From Terribacillus sp. DMT04 (lineage in GTDB: Bacteria > Bacillota > Bacilli > Bacillales > Amphibacillaceae), in the NCBI RefSeq assembly GCF_019056395.1, contig NZ_CP077639.1, forward strand, positions 3,226,001 to 3,290,000: 64,000 nucleotides of DNA, written 5' to 3'. The notes under the pieces are model-generated. The model was not told the DNA's origin and did no database searches. It worked only from the letters and a program-made list of their open reading frames with translations. The position numbers were made by a program, and so were the translations under genes. Below, piece by piece: positions 1 through 8,034 of the stretch (position 1 is its first letter; every line of letters begins with the position of its first letter).

Positions 1-1
1 G

Positions 2-736
2 GGGAAATTACAAAACAAAGTAGCACTAATCACAGGGGGAGCATCTGGAATTGGTGCCGCTACGGCTCGCCTTTTCGCATCAGAAGGCGCAAAGCTTGTC
101 CTTGTTGACTTGAACGAGGAAAAAGGAAAAGAAGTCGAAGCAGAGCTAAAGGCGAATAACGCCGAAGCAATCTTTATTAAGACTAATATCACAAAAGAAG
201 AAGAAGTAACAGCTTTGTTCAAGCAAGCAGCAGAGACATTCGGCAAGGTTGATATCGTCTTCAATAATGCCGGAATTGGCCGTGTCCATCCAACCCATGA
301 TTTAGATTATGCGGAATGGCGTAACACAGTAAATGTAGACTTGGACGGTGTCTTCCTTGTAGCGCGCGAAGCACTTCGCAGCATGCTTGTGAATGGCAGC
401 GGCACAATCGTAAATACCGCTTCTATGTATGGATGGGTTGGCTCACCTGGTTCCGCGGCTTACAACGCAGCTAAAGGCGGTGTTGTGAACCTGACTCGCT
501 CGCTTGCATTGGAATATGCAGAGAAAAACATCCGTATCAACGCGCTATGCCCAGGCTTTATTGATACGCCAATCATCCCAGAAGATGATAAAGTAACACT
601 TTCGACAATGACACCAATGAAGCGTCTTGGAAAAGCGGAAGAAATGGCCAAAGCTGTTTTATTCCTAGCTTCTGATGATTCTTCTTATATGACCGGCAAC
701 AGCTTAATTGTTGATGGTGGTTATACAGCTCAATAA
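2..736 (+). CDS. SDR family NAD(P)-dependent oxidoreductase, 5' end cut by window
   Basis: A classical short-chain dehydrogenase of which 244 residues are visible. The open frame runs to the left edge, so only the first one or two codons should be missing. The Rossmann motif TGGASGIG is at visible residues 11-18, NNAG at 88-91, and the catalytic Ser, Tyr and Lys are near 141, 154 and 158 (YNAAK). An Asp closes the second beta strand, which suggests NAD(H). The substrate cannot be told from sequence; the family includes glucose dehydrogenases and 3-oxoacyl reductases. A similar SDR lies at 3734-4480, on the far side of an alpha-glucosidase, so a role in sugar or polyol metabolism is possible but is inference. 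Confidence 0.93.
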   Translation, partial: GKLQNKVALITGGASGIGAATARLFASEGAKLVLVDLNEEKGKEVEAELKANNAEAIFIKTNITKEEEVTALFKQAAETFGKVDIVFNNAGIGRVHPTHDLDYAEWRNTVNVDLDGVFLVAREALRSMLVNGSGTIVNTASMYGWVGSPGSAAYNAAKGGVVNLTRSLALEYAEKNIRINALCPGFIDTPIIPEDDKVTLSTMTPMKRLGKAEEMAKAVLFLASDDSSYMTGNSLIVDGGYTAQ

Positions 737-747
737 CACATGAATGC

Positions 748-783
748 AGCTCATCTCCTAAAGTGGAGATGAGCTTTCTTTTT
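748..783 (+). terminator. Intrinsic terminator after SDR gene
   Basis: Perfect 11-bp stem (748-758 with 765-775) with a six-base loop, followed by a T-rich tract, just after the SDR stop codon. Confidence 0.85.
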
Positions 784-784
784 A

Positions 785-1263
785 TCACCAAACAGTATCT
801 AGGTTGTCTGCATAAAAACGAATTGCCTTTTGATATGTTCGAATTTCTTCATCTGAACTTGTTTTCGCCAGCAAATTCAGGAGAATCTGGATAGCTTCTC
901 CGTACTGCTTGCGATCATACTGCACCATGGCATAAAAACCTGAAGTGCTTTATTTTCCGGAAATAACGTTATGGCATTCCACAACGTTTTCTTCGCCTCC
1001 TCATATTCTCCTAGTGTTCGGTATGTACTTCCTAAGCCAAGGTAGGCTCCTTCTGCTTGCTCATCTGGTAACCCTAGCGCAATTGCCCGTTTATAATAAG
1101 GAACTGCAGCTCTTTCCTGTCCCAGCACATCAAAACTCCACGCACATTGATAATGTGTCTCCGCATGATCTGGATTAGCAGCTGCTAGTTTGACCAATTG
1201 CTTATTAGCTTCTGTAAGATTACCCGCTTCCCGTTGTGCGATTGCCTCTGAAATCTCCTTCAT
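785..1263 (-). pseudogene. Tetratricopeptide-repeat protein, frameshifted
   Basis: The first 111 or so residues from the ATG at 1263 form TPR helices (ETHYQCAWSFDVLGQ, AYLGLGSTYRTLGEYEEAKK). The frame then breaks: after ALQVF it reads an unrelated tail and stops at 877. Adding one base to the A5 run at 934-938 restores a sensible protein: FYAMVQYDRKQYGEAIQ continues the repeat, and the frame stays open to a TGA at 785-787, giving about 159 residues, as expected for small Bacillus TPR proteins. Either the gene carries a one-base deletion or the assembly lacks a base. TPRs mediate protein contacts; no partner is indicated nearby. Confidence 0.8.
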
Positions 1264-1455
1264 AGCCTGCTCTCTCCTCCTTCGTTAGTATTGCTCGAAT
1301 GCGCTTTGCACATTACAAGATGATGGGTAGGTCCATTGCGGTCACAAGATTCTAAGCTGAGCATGATGTACAGCTTCTCCCGAATTCTATTGCTTTCCAT
1401 TTTATCGGAAAGCGAGAGAGATTCTTAGATAATGCCGAAAAAGACGCCTCCTTTC

Positions 1456-1464
1456 TGTTATAAT
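1456..1464 (+). promoter_or_regulatory. Extended -10 promoter element
   Basis: TGT followed by TATAAT (1459-1464) makes an extended -10 element. No good -35 is seen. It lies about 34 bases before the start of the membrane protein gene at 1498. Confidence 0.5.
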
Positions 1465-1497
1465 AATATAAGTTTAACCGTGTTTAGGAGGCTGTTT

Positions 1498-1707
1498 ATG
1501 TTAAAGAAAAACTCCCTTTATATTATTTTCCTCGGCACAATCTGTATCCTTGCAGGAATAGGAATTATGATTTGGGCTAGTGATAAATTTTACTTAGGTA
1601 TTGCTTTTGCTGCACTCGGTCTCATTTATGGCTTAGCAGGCATTCTGCTATATCACCGAGTAAAAAAGAAAGAATCCGAAACAATAAAAGAACAATCCGA
1701 GCAATAA
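1498..1707 (+). CDS. Small two-helix membrane protein
   Basis: A 69-residue protein starting MLKKNSLYIIFLG. The ATG at 1498 is chosen because AGGAGG lies seven bases upstream; an in-frame ATG at 1432 lies before the promoter's -10 element. Two hydrophobic segments are visible (about residues 6-26 and 31-50, rich in Gly, Ala, Ile and Leu), then a charged Lys/Glu tail. This suggests a hairpin in the membrane with both ends in the cytoplasm. I do not recognise a family with a known function. The tiny gene at 1752 follows 44 bases later and may be on the same transcript, which would end at the terminator at 1854. Confidence 0.75.
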   Translation: MLKKNSLYIIFLGTICILAGIGIMIWASDKFYLGIAFAALGLIYGLAGILLYHRVKKKESETIKEQSEQ

Positions 1708-1751
1708 GCTCTTGAGAGAAATGCGACCGACTTTAGCTGGAGGTAAAACTA

Positions 1752-1853
1752 ATGAAACTTTCTATTAAAGTAAAGCTGGAAATCTCCCCATATGTTGCGG
1801 CAGGACTTGCAGCAGCCGCATGTATTCTTATCTTCAAGAAAATCCGAAACTGA
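1752..1853 (+). CDS. 33-residue single-helix membrane peptide
   Basis: ATG at 1752 is preceded at good spacing by TGGAGG (1739-1743). The peptide starts MKLSIKVKLEISPYVAA, has an Ala-rich hydrophobic stretch (AAGLAAAACILIF) and ends in the basic sequence KKIRN. It stops at 1853, and a strong terminator begins on the next base. A ribosome binding site, a coherent membrane helix and a terminator directly after the stop argue for a real gene. Function unknown; it could be a regulatory or stress peptide of the membrane. Confidence 0.6.
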   Translation: MKLSIKVKLEISPYVAAGLAAAACILIFKKIRN

Positions 1854-1886
1854 CCCGCTTTGCTGTTTAGCAAAGCGGGTTTTATT
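1854..1886 (+). terminator. Intrinsic terminator
   Basis: Perfect 11-bp stem (CCCGCTTTGCT, 1854-1864, with 1869-1879) and a T-rich run. It begins directly after the stop codon of the 33-residue ORF. Confidence 0.85.
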
Positions 1887-1948
1887 TGCATGCTTTTACG
1901 GAAGGAAGGGAATAGTCCTGCAAAAGGCACTGAAAGATAGGTGATGAA

Positions 1949-3634
1949 ATGGAGAGAACGTATTGGAAGGAAAGCATTATTTACGAATTATATACGCGCA
2001 GTTTTAAAGATAGTAACGGCGATGGAATTGGCGACTTAGAAGGAATCTTAGAAAAGATAGATTACCTCGATTATCTCGGGATTGATGCTGTCTGGCTGCC
2101 GCCAATCTATGCTTCCCCTAACATTGACCATGGCTATGACGTAAAGGATTATCGTGCAATTCAGCCCGAGTACGGAACAATGGACGACTTTCATTCTGTA
2201 TTGACTGCTTTTCACCAGCGTAATATCAAACTTGTTCTAGATTTTATTCCCAATCATACCTCCCAAGAACACGAATGGTTCCAGCAAGCTAAAACATCCA
2301 AAGATAACCCGTACCATGATTATTATATATGGCAGCAAGCAAAGTCTGACGGCAGTCCGCCATCTAATTGGACTTCCCATCTCGGTCACTCTGCTTGGAC
2401 TTGGAATGAGCAAACAGAAGAGTACTACTTACACTTATATAGTGACAAACAACCGGATTTAAATTGGGACAACCCTATGGTACGTCGAGAAATGTATGCA
2501 ATTATGCGTTTCTGGCTCGAAAAAGATATAGACGGTTTCCGCATTGATGCGGTGAACGTTATTTCTAAAGATCGCCGATTTCCTGATTCAAATAAGGATA
2601 AGCTGCAAGCCAAAGGCGAAGAATATTTTAAAAATGGTCCCTATGTTCATGATTATCTGCATGAGATGATAAGTGAACTGAAACAGGATTTTGAATTTTT
2701 TACAGCTGGGGAAACTTCTGCTGTTCATGATCATGATGTACTTAACTATACGAAGCCCGACCGAGAAGAATTAAATATGGTGTTATCCAGTGAGGCAGCT
2801 GAGCTTGCTAATCAAGAAAAGGATAAATATAAAACTAAAACGTGGTCTGTTCACGATTTCCGTGAAGTACTGCGCAAATGGCAAAAAGACGTCGGTGACA
2901 ACGAAGGCTGGTTCGGCTTATATTTGAGTCATCACGATGCTCCAAGAATGGTTTCTACATTTGCAGATGATGGCAAGTATCGTATAACTTCAGCAAAACT
3001 GCTGGCTACTTTACTGCACACCTTGCGCGGTACGCCATTTATCTTTCAAGGGGAAGAGTTGGGGATGACGAATTATCCTCACTTTGACTCGATTGATTCC
3101 ATAGAGGAACAAGAAGCCCGCAGCTACTATAACCTCAAAGTAACAGAGCAAGGTGCATCGAAGACCATGATTATGAAAAGGATTAAAAAGAAAACCCGGG
3201 ATCACGCCAGAACACCAATGCAATGGGATACCTCCCCTCACGCAGGTTTTACAAGTGGAAATCCATGGCTGCCAGTTAATCCAAATTACAGTGAAATTAA
3301 TGTTCAGGCAGGTATAAATAATTCCAATTCTGTATTGCAGTTTTACCGAAAGCTTATTCAAATGCGAAAAGAGAACCCCATCATGGTCTACGGTGAATTA
3401 GATATTATTCTAAATGATCATGATCAGCTATTCGGCTACATTCGCCGATTGGGTAATGAAGAATGGGTTATCCTGCTAAACATGACCGATAAAGAGGCCT
3501 TATACGATATCCCCAAAGAGTGTGTGGAAGATTGGGATAAAAAGCAATGTATGGTTAGAAATTATCCACATGTGGATAATAATAATAATATTCTAAGACC
3601 TTTTGAAGCAGTTGTGTATAAGTACAGGAAATGA
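1949..3634 (+). CDS. GH13 alpha-glucosidase (oligo-1,6-glucosidase type)
   Basis: A 561-residue cytoplasmic enzyme of the usual length for MalL/TreC-type glucosidases; it releases glucose from the non-reducing end of alpha-linked oligosaccharides. The (beta/alpha)8 barrel motifs are in order: DSNGDGIGDLEGI (21-33, calcium-loop type), DFIPNHTS (98-105), DGFRIDAVN with nucleophile Asp200, TAGETS with acid/base Glu255, and SHHDAPR with Asp330. The DHARTPMQW signature of this group is also present. No signal peptide is seen. The start is supported by TAGGTGATG just upstream. It stands between two SDR genes, with no PTS or maltose transporter nearby, so the exact substrate (isomaltose, trehalose-6-phosphate, sucrose) is undecided. 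Confidence 0.92.
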   Translation: MERTYWKESIIYELYTRSFKDSNGDGIGDLEGILEKIDYLDYLGIDAVWLPPIYASPNIDHGYDVKDYRAIQPEYGTMDDFHSVLTAFHQRNIKLVLDFIPNHTSQEHEWFQQAKTSKDNPYHDYYIWQQAKSDGSPPSNWTSHLGHSAWTWNEQTEEYYLHLYSDKQPDLNWDNPMVRREMYAIMRFWLEKDIDGFRIDAVNVISKDRRFPDSNKDKLQAKGEEYFKNGPYVHDYLHEMISELKQDFEFFTAGETSAVHDHDVLNYTKPDREELNMVLSSEAAELANQEKDKYKTKTWSVHDFREVLRKWQKDVGDNEGWFGLYLSHHDAPRMVSTFADDGKYRITSAKLLATLLHTLRGTPFIFQGEELGMTNYPHFDSIDSIEEQEARSYYNLKVTEQGASKTMIMKRIKKKTRDHARTPMQWDTSPHAGFTSGNPWLPVNPNYSEINVQAGINNSNSVLQFYRKLIQMRKENPIMVYGELDIILNDHDQLFGYIRRLGNEEWVILLNMTDKEALYDIPKECVEDWDKKQCMVRNYPHVDNNNNILRPFEAVVYKYRK

Positions 3635-3733
3635 TGATTATTTACTTATAAGTCTTAAAATTTGATAAGTCTAAAAATAAAGTTCATTATTGAATTGAAG
3701 TACAAATTACCCATTACATTGGAGGTAGTATTT

Positions 3734-4480
3734 ATGACAGCAATAGACGGTAAAGTAGCAATTGTAACAGGAGCGGCATCCGGAATCGGACTAGCAACAG
3801 CAGAAGCATATGCAAAAAAAGGTGCAAAAGTAGTTATTGCAGATTTCAATGCGGAAGCTGGTCAAAAAGAAACAGATAAACTGAAACAATCTGGTGCTGA
3901 TGCATTGTTTATCGAGTTCAATGCTGCGGATGAAGAATCAATTAAGAGCTTAATCGATAAAACTGTTTCCCATTATGGTCAAGTTGATATTCTGGTTAAC
4001 AATGCTGGCATTGGTAATGAAATGGGCCCGACTGATGAGCTATCTTATGAAGACTATCGCAAAGTTATCGCGGTGAACCAGGACGGTATGTTCTTAGCGT
4101 CTAAATACGCTATTAAAAATATGCTGAAAACAGGCAGCGGTGTTATTATCAACACGTCTTCTATCTTAGGCTTTGTAGCGCAGCCTGGTGCATTTGCATA
4201 TAACGCTAGCAAAGGCGCAGCCAATACACTAACTAAATCTTTAGCTGTGGAATATGCTGATAAAGGTATTCGTGTTAATGCCGTCAATCCAGGTTTCGTT
4301 GAATCTGGTATGATGAACAAAGAAGCACTGGGTGATTTCTACGACACACTTGTAGCAAAACACCCAATCGGAAGACTAGGTAAAGCGGAAGAAATCGCAC
4401 ATGCCATTGTATTCTTAACGGAAAATGACTTCGTAACTGGCGAAACACTTGTAATTGATGGCGGTTACTTAGCACAATAA
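3734..4480 (+). CDS. SDR family NAD-dependent oxidoreductase
   Basis: A complete 248-residue SDR. The ATG at 3734 is taken because TTGGAGG precedes it; upstream in-frame codons are not SDR-like. TGAASGIG is at 12-19, the acidic residue for NAD preference is Asp37, NNAG at 89-92, catalytic Ser142/143, Tyr156 and Lys160. It resembles the truncated SDR at the window start (both end VDGGY.AQ), so the two look like paralogues. It is separated from the glucosidase by about 100 bases and may have its own promoter. A glucose-dehydrogenase-like role is a guess. Confidence 0.92.
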   Translation: MTAIDGKVAIVTGAASGIGLATAEAYAKKGAKVVIADFNAEAGQKETDKLKQSGADALFIEFNAADEESIKSLIDKTVSHYGQVDILVNNAGIGNEMGPTDELSYEDYRKVIAVNQDGMFLASKYAIKNMLKTGSGVIINTSSILGFVAQPGAFAYNASKGAANTLTKSLAVEYADKGIRVNAVNPGFVESGMMNKEALGDFYDTLVAKHPIGRLGKAEEIAHAIVFLTENDFVTGETLVIDGGYLAQ

Positions 4481-4492
4481 CTAAATTATTAT

Positions 4493-4532
4493 AAGCCTGC
4501 TTGTACACGTGTGTATAAAGCAGGCTTTTTCT
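4493..4532 (+). terminator. Intrinsic terminator
   Basis: AAGCCTGCT paired with AGCAGGCTT around a long loop, then TTTTTCTT. Confidence 0.8.
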
Positions 4533-4662
4533 TATTTCTCTATTACTTTTATCTTGCCTGGCAGGCTGTTAGACTCTTCTCCTCTCATTGACAATTAAAC
4601 TGCAGTTATATATGGTATCCAAGTAGCAAAAAACTGGTGATAATCCAGAGAGGATATAAAAA

Positions 4663-5481
4663 ATGGATTGGATTTTACTAGCAAAGTATTTTATCTTAGG
4701 TCTTATTCAAGGTATCTCAGAACCCATTCCTATCAGTTCCAGCGGGCATCTCATTTTAGCTCAGAATCTGTTCGGATTAGGCCTTGATGATCTTAGCTTT
4801 GAAGTAGTTGTGAACACTGCTTCTTTATTAGCTGTTATTCTTGTTTACAGAAAAGATATTATCAGGTTGATTTCATCGACCATGCAGTACCTACGTAAGC
4901 GAGAAGCATCTACAAAAGATGTGAAAGATGATTTTAAACTGGTTATCTACCTTATAATTGGGACCATTCCTGCAGGTCTATTAGGCGTACTCTTTAATGA
5001 TTTCATTGGAGAACATCTCAAAAGCACGTTCACTGTTGGCATTGCCCTTTTGGTCACAGCTTTTTTCTTATTCTTTATTCGCAATTTGAAAGGAACAAAA
5101 GGCAGACATGCAATGACGTGGAAAGAAGCCTTACTCATCGGTATTGGCCAGGCAGTTGCCCTGACTCCAGGTGTAAGCCGTTCCGGAGCTACGGTTGTTA
5201 CAGCCATGCTAATCGGCATGAAGCGCGACACAGCGCTCATGTTTTCTTTCTTGCTATACATACCAGTAAGTTTAGGAGCAAGTGTGCTTGAGATTCCGGA
5301 TATGCTTCAGAAAGACTTCTCAAACGATTTGCTAATCGCTTACGCTTTAGCGTTCATCGCTTCCCTTGTTGCGAGCTTCTTTGCTTTGAAGTGGTTCATT
5401 GATGTGATGAAGAAAGGGAAGCTCGTGTATTTTGCTATTTACTGTTTAGTGATAGCAATTATTACGCTGTTTCTATTGTAG
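4663..5481 (+). CDS. uppP: Undecaprenyl-diphosphatase UppP/BacA
   Basis: A 272-residue polytopic membrane enzyme of normal family length. It dephosphorylates undecaprenyl pyrophosphate, recycling the lipid carrier of cell-wall synthesis; overproduction gives bacitracin resistance in this family. The two signatures are present: the N-terminal loop QGISEPIPISSSGH (16-29), with the conserved Glu20, Ser and His, and PGVSRSGAT (169-177), the second half of the active site. About eight hydrophobic helices can be seen. GAGAGG precedes the ATG. It is a single gene with its own terminator. Confidence 0.95.
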   Translation: MDWILLAKYFILGLIQGISEPIPISSSGHLILAQNLFGLGLDDLSFEVVVNTASLLAVILVYRKDIIRLISSTMQYLRKREASTKDVKDDFKLVIYLIIGTIPAGLLGVLFNDFIGEHLKSTFTVGIALLVTAFFLFFIRNLKGTKGRHAMTWKEALLIGIGQAVALTPGVSRSGATVVTAMLIGMKRDTALMFSFLLYIPVSLGASVLEIPDMLQKDFSNDLLIAYALAFIASLVASFFALKWFIDVMKKGKLVYFAIYCLVIAIITLFLL

Positions 5482-5485
5482 AGGG

Positions 5486-5526
5486 TAATAATACCGGCAA
5501 AGCATATGCTTGCCGGTATTATTATC
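5486..5526 (+). terminator. Intrinsic terminator
   Basis: 14-bp stem (AATAATACCGGCAA, 5487-5500, with 5510-5523) after uppP. The T content beyond the stem is modest. Confidence 0.75.
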
Positions 5527-5771
5527 TATCCAAAGCTAAAACAGAACCACAAAGACTTGCTATGAAATGCTACTTCTGAAAATGATATCCACATCTTCTT
5601 CTCCGATATATGAAACGATTAAAATTTCCCTGTCTGTAGCTTGTAATTTCTTGATATCACTTGTATAGAAATATATTGAATATAATTCGGAATATTGTTA
5701 ATATTGGTTAACATAAAATTTGATGTATATTACACCTCTTATCTAAGTAAATAAAACAGGAGATTTGGTAT

Positions 5772-6635
5772 ATGAAGGTGCTTGTGAATGAACTTACAAA
5801 ATTGATTATCTTCTTATTAATTATACTTTTTATAAGTATGATTCCTTTATTTATTAATTCTTCCGGAACACAATTGCCAAATGTAGATGCAACAATTCAG
5901 TTTGTCCGCAGTCTTCTTACTCCTCAGTCATTAACCTACAGCAATAATATCTCTGATATCGAACGCCCATTATTTCCTCTTATATTCATTGCATTCCGTT
6001 CGAGCTTCACTATATTTTTCCTATCGTTCCTATTATCACTCGGGCTTGCATTTCTTCTTTCCTATACACAGCTATTTATACCTCATCGTGTAAACAGACT
6101 CTTGCAAATATTTGTTTCTACTCTGCACTCAATCCCGGATATTGTATATATTATTTCAGCACAGTTATTGGTTGTAGCTGCTTATCAGCTTACCAGAATT
6201 CAAATCTTTCATTTTACAGGAGCAGGAGACGCAGAAGCAGTCGCTTTACCAGTTCTAGTACTCAGTATTGTTCCTACACTCTTTTTATTCCAAACGTTAT
6301 CCCGTTTAATAGAGATTGAGTGGAAAAAACCATACATAGAGGTGGCAAAAGGGAAAGGTTTATCTCATTCTGAAGTTCTTCGTAAGCATTTACTAAGGAA
6401 TGTATTCGTTCAGCTGTCCTACAATTTAAAATTTATAATTGCCACTTTACTAGGTAATCTGTTCATTGTAGAAGTTTTATTCAACAATTTCGGCCTGACA
6501 ACATTCCTGCTTTCCTACACCCAACCTGCAATATTTTTCATTAGTGCCTTTTTGCTATTTATCCCCATTTACATACTGCTGAAGCTAATGGAGATTGCAC
6601 TTTACTTTATGTTAGGGAAAGGAGTAGAACTATGA
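5772..6635 (+). CDS. ABC transporter permease, DppB/OppB-like
   Basis: A 287-residue inner-membrane permease of the peptide/nickel ABC group. The N terminus has one helix (residues 7-27) and then an outside loop. The cytoplasmic coupling loop reads EVAKGKGLSHSEVLRKHLL, matching the EAA motif spacing. CAGGAG precedes the ATG. The stop overlaps the start of the second permease by four bases (ATGA), so the two are translated together and should form a heterodimer. No ATPase or substrate-binding protein gene follows, which is unusual; those subunits must be supplied from elsewhere or the pair is a remnant. The substrate is unknown. Confidence 0.85.
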   Translation: MKVLVNELTKLIIFLLIILFISMIPLFINSSGTQLPNVDATIQFVRSLLTPQSLTYSNNISDIERPLFPLIFIAFRSSFTIFFLSFLLSLGLAFLLSYTQLFIPHRVNRLLQIFVSTLHSIPDIVYIISAQLLVVAAYQLTRIQIFHFTGAGDAEAVALPVLVLSIVPTLFLFQTLSRLIEIEWKKPYIEVAKGKGLSHSEVLRKHLLRNVFVQLSYNLKFIIATLLGNLFIVEVLFNNFGLTTFLLSYTQPAIFFISAFLLFIPIYILLKLMEIALYFMLGKGVEL

Positions 6636-7546
6636 GAATTCTTTGGATTCCTTCTTTTCTTATTGGTAGTCTCATACTCGCAAGCTTACTGCTAGGCAGT
6701 ATACTATACAGCCTTCTTTTTGATTCGTATATTGCACAGACTTCATTTGCATACAACGATGCTGGTGAACTGCAAGGACCCCCTTTCGCTCCGTTTGAGT
6801 TTTCCTTTCTAGGCACTGATCATTTTGGTAATCATCTTGCTCCTACACTGTTAATGGGAGCTAAGTATACAATTGGCGGTGTTATTGCTATTGCTCTAAT
6901 TGGTATACTCATGGCTTTTGTATCTGGTACTGTCCTTGGCTTTTATAAAATTGATCAGTTGCGGATTCTGATTAAAAATAGTTTGTTTGCTTTCTATTTC
7001 ATCCCTGGCTCTTTGCTTGCTTATCTTATCTTAAAGCCAATTTTATGGGAACCTTTCGAGGGTTTTCATTACTCCCTGGCTGAGCGGATCATAATTCAGA
7101 TAGTAGTTATTGGTGTCTTACTTGCACCTCCCGCAACCTTGTTAGTTGCTGATACTGTACAAGATATTTTAATGAGAGAATACGCTCTCGTTAGTAAAAC
7201 ACTCGGCGCAACCCGACGGCACCTTTTTCGCGTTCATGTACTTCCTGGTATATTCTCAACTCTGCTGCAGCTTTTGTTCAACTGCTTGGTCCAAGCATTT
7301 CTCATTATTGGACATTTGAGTATTTTCAAGCTTTTTTTTGGCGGAACGAAAGTTAGTTACGATCCTTTTTCTCCATCCCCTCCTGCACCTATTACAAATG
7401 AGTGGTTCTCTTATATGGGAAATTATTATGATTCCTTTCTTACCGGAGCAACTTGGCTGTTATGGGTACCTTTACTGGCTATTGTATTGTCCATAATTTC
7501 ATTTCAGTTGATGATTCGCGGGATCCAGCAATATGTAAAGCAATGA
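6632..7546 (+). CDS. ABC transporter permease, DppC/OppC-like
   Basis: A 304-residue permease, partner of the previous gene by the four-base overlap. It has a hydrophobic N-terminal anchor, the sequence LGTDHFGNHL typical of the DppC group (LGTD..GRD in relatives) and the coupling loop REYALVSKTLGATRRHLFRVHVLP. An extracellular loop near residues 230-270 is longer than usual and rich in Pro and Ser (PFSPSPPAPITNEW). The reading frame is intact. No ABC ATPase or solute-binding lipoprotein is encoded within the window, so the transporter is incomplete at this locus. Confidence 0.85.
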   Translation: MRILWIPSFLIGSLILASLLLGSILYSLLFDSYIAQTSFAYNDAGELQGPPFAPFEFSFLGTDHFGNHLAPTLLMGAKYTIGGVIAIALIGILMAFVSGTVLGFYKIDQLRILIKNSLFAFYFIPGSLLAYLILKPILWEPFEGFHYSLAERIIIQIVVIGVLLAPPATLLVADTVQDILMREYALVSKTLGATRRHLFRVHVLPGIFSTLLQLLFNCLVQAFLIIGHLSIFKLFFGGTKVSYDPFSPSPPAPITNEWFSYMGNYYDSFLTGATWLLWVPLLAIVLSIISFQLMIRGIQQYVKQ

Positions 7547-8030
7547 GAAGTTAATACCCCTTTCTATAGTTTACCCATTGCATAACATATAAAATGGCAA
7601 TAGTCTTATGGAAACCATATTTGCGATAGCAGATTATACCAGGTTCTGTCTCCTATAGTATCGGTTTCCTTCCTTGTCATCTTTCGTGAGATTAACTTGT
7701 TTCCGTCAGCCTTTCATAGACTGGATTTTATTAATAGAGGGATACCTTGCTTTCTTTGGCTCTGGCTTATTATTTCATTTTGGAATTATATACTATTTAG
7801 GTAAAATAGCAGTAAGACTTTTCAGAGGTGAACTACATGCCTGTTTTATTGTAATCATTAGATGCAGTTTAGGTGTCGTGCGTTGATTTGCCTCAGTCTG
7901 ATTAAGCTACTTTGCCCTAAAGCAGTACCAAACAGCTATACAACTTTAATTACATTACCTCTGTTTCACAGGATGCGTTCCATGAAGAAATACAGGAAAC
8001 AATTACTAAAGCAAAACAAGGAGGAGACGT
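7547..8030 (+). other. Gene-poor stretch before the dehydrogenase
   Basis: 484 bases with no intact gene. AT-rich, with no convincing hairpin terminator after the permease pair. Scattered open pieces in different frames look like remains of a membrane protein; see the remnant at 7674-8034. Confidence 0.5.
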
Positions 8031-8034
8031 ATGA
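7674..8034 (+). pseudogene. Possible decayed gene, C-terminal end in frame with next start
   Basis: One frame reads a hydrophobic helix (EGYLAFFGSGLLFHFGIIYY, near 7735-7794). Another frame, open from 7921 to a TGA at 8032-8034, reads YNFNYITSVSQDAFHEEIQE and ends TKAKQGGDV, which looks like a natural amphipathic C terminus. Its TGA overlaps the ATG of the next gene, a typical operon junction. Stops in all frames between the two pieces show that any such gene is now broken. I cannot name the family, and the pieces could be chance. Confidence 0.3.

Noticed and set aside
64-791. Several minus-strand frames over the first SDR
   Set aside because: Shadows of the SDR coding sequence with no homology features or ribosome binding sites.
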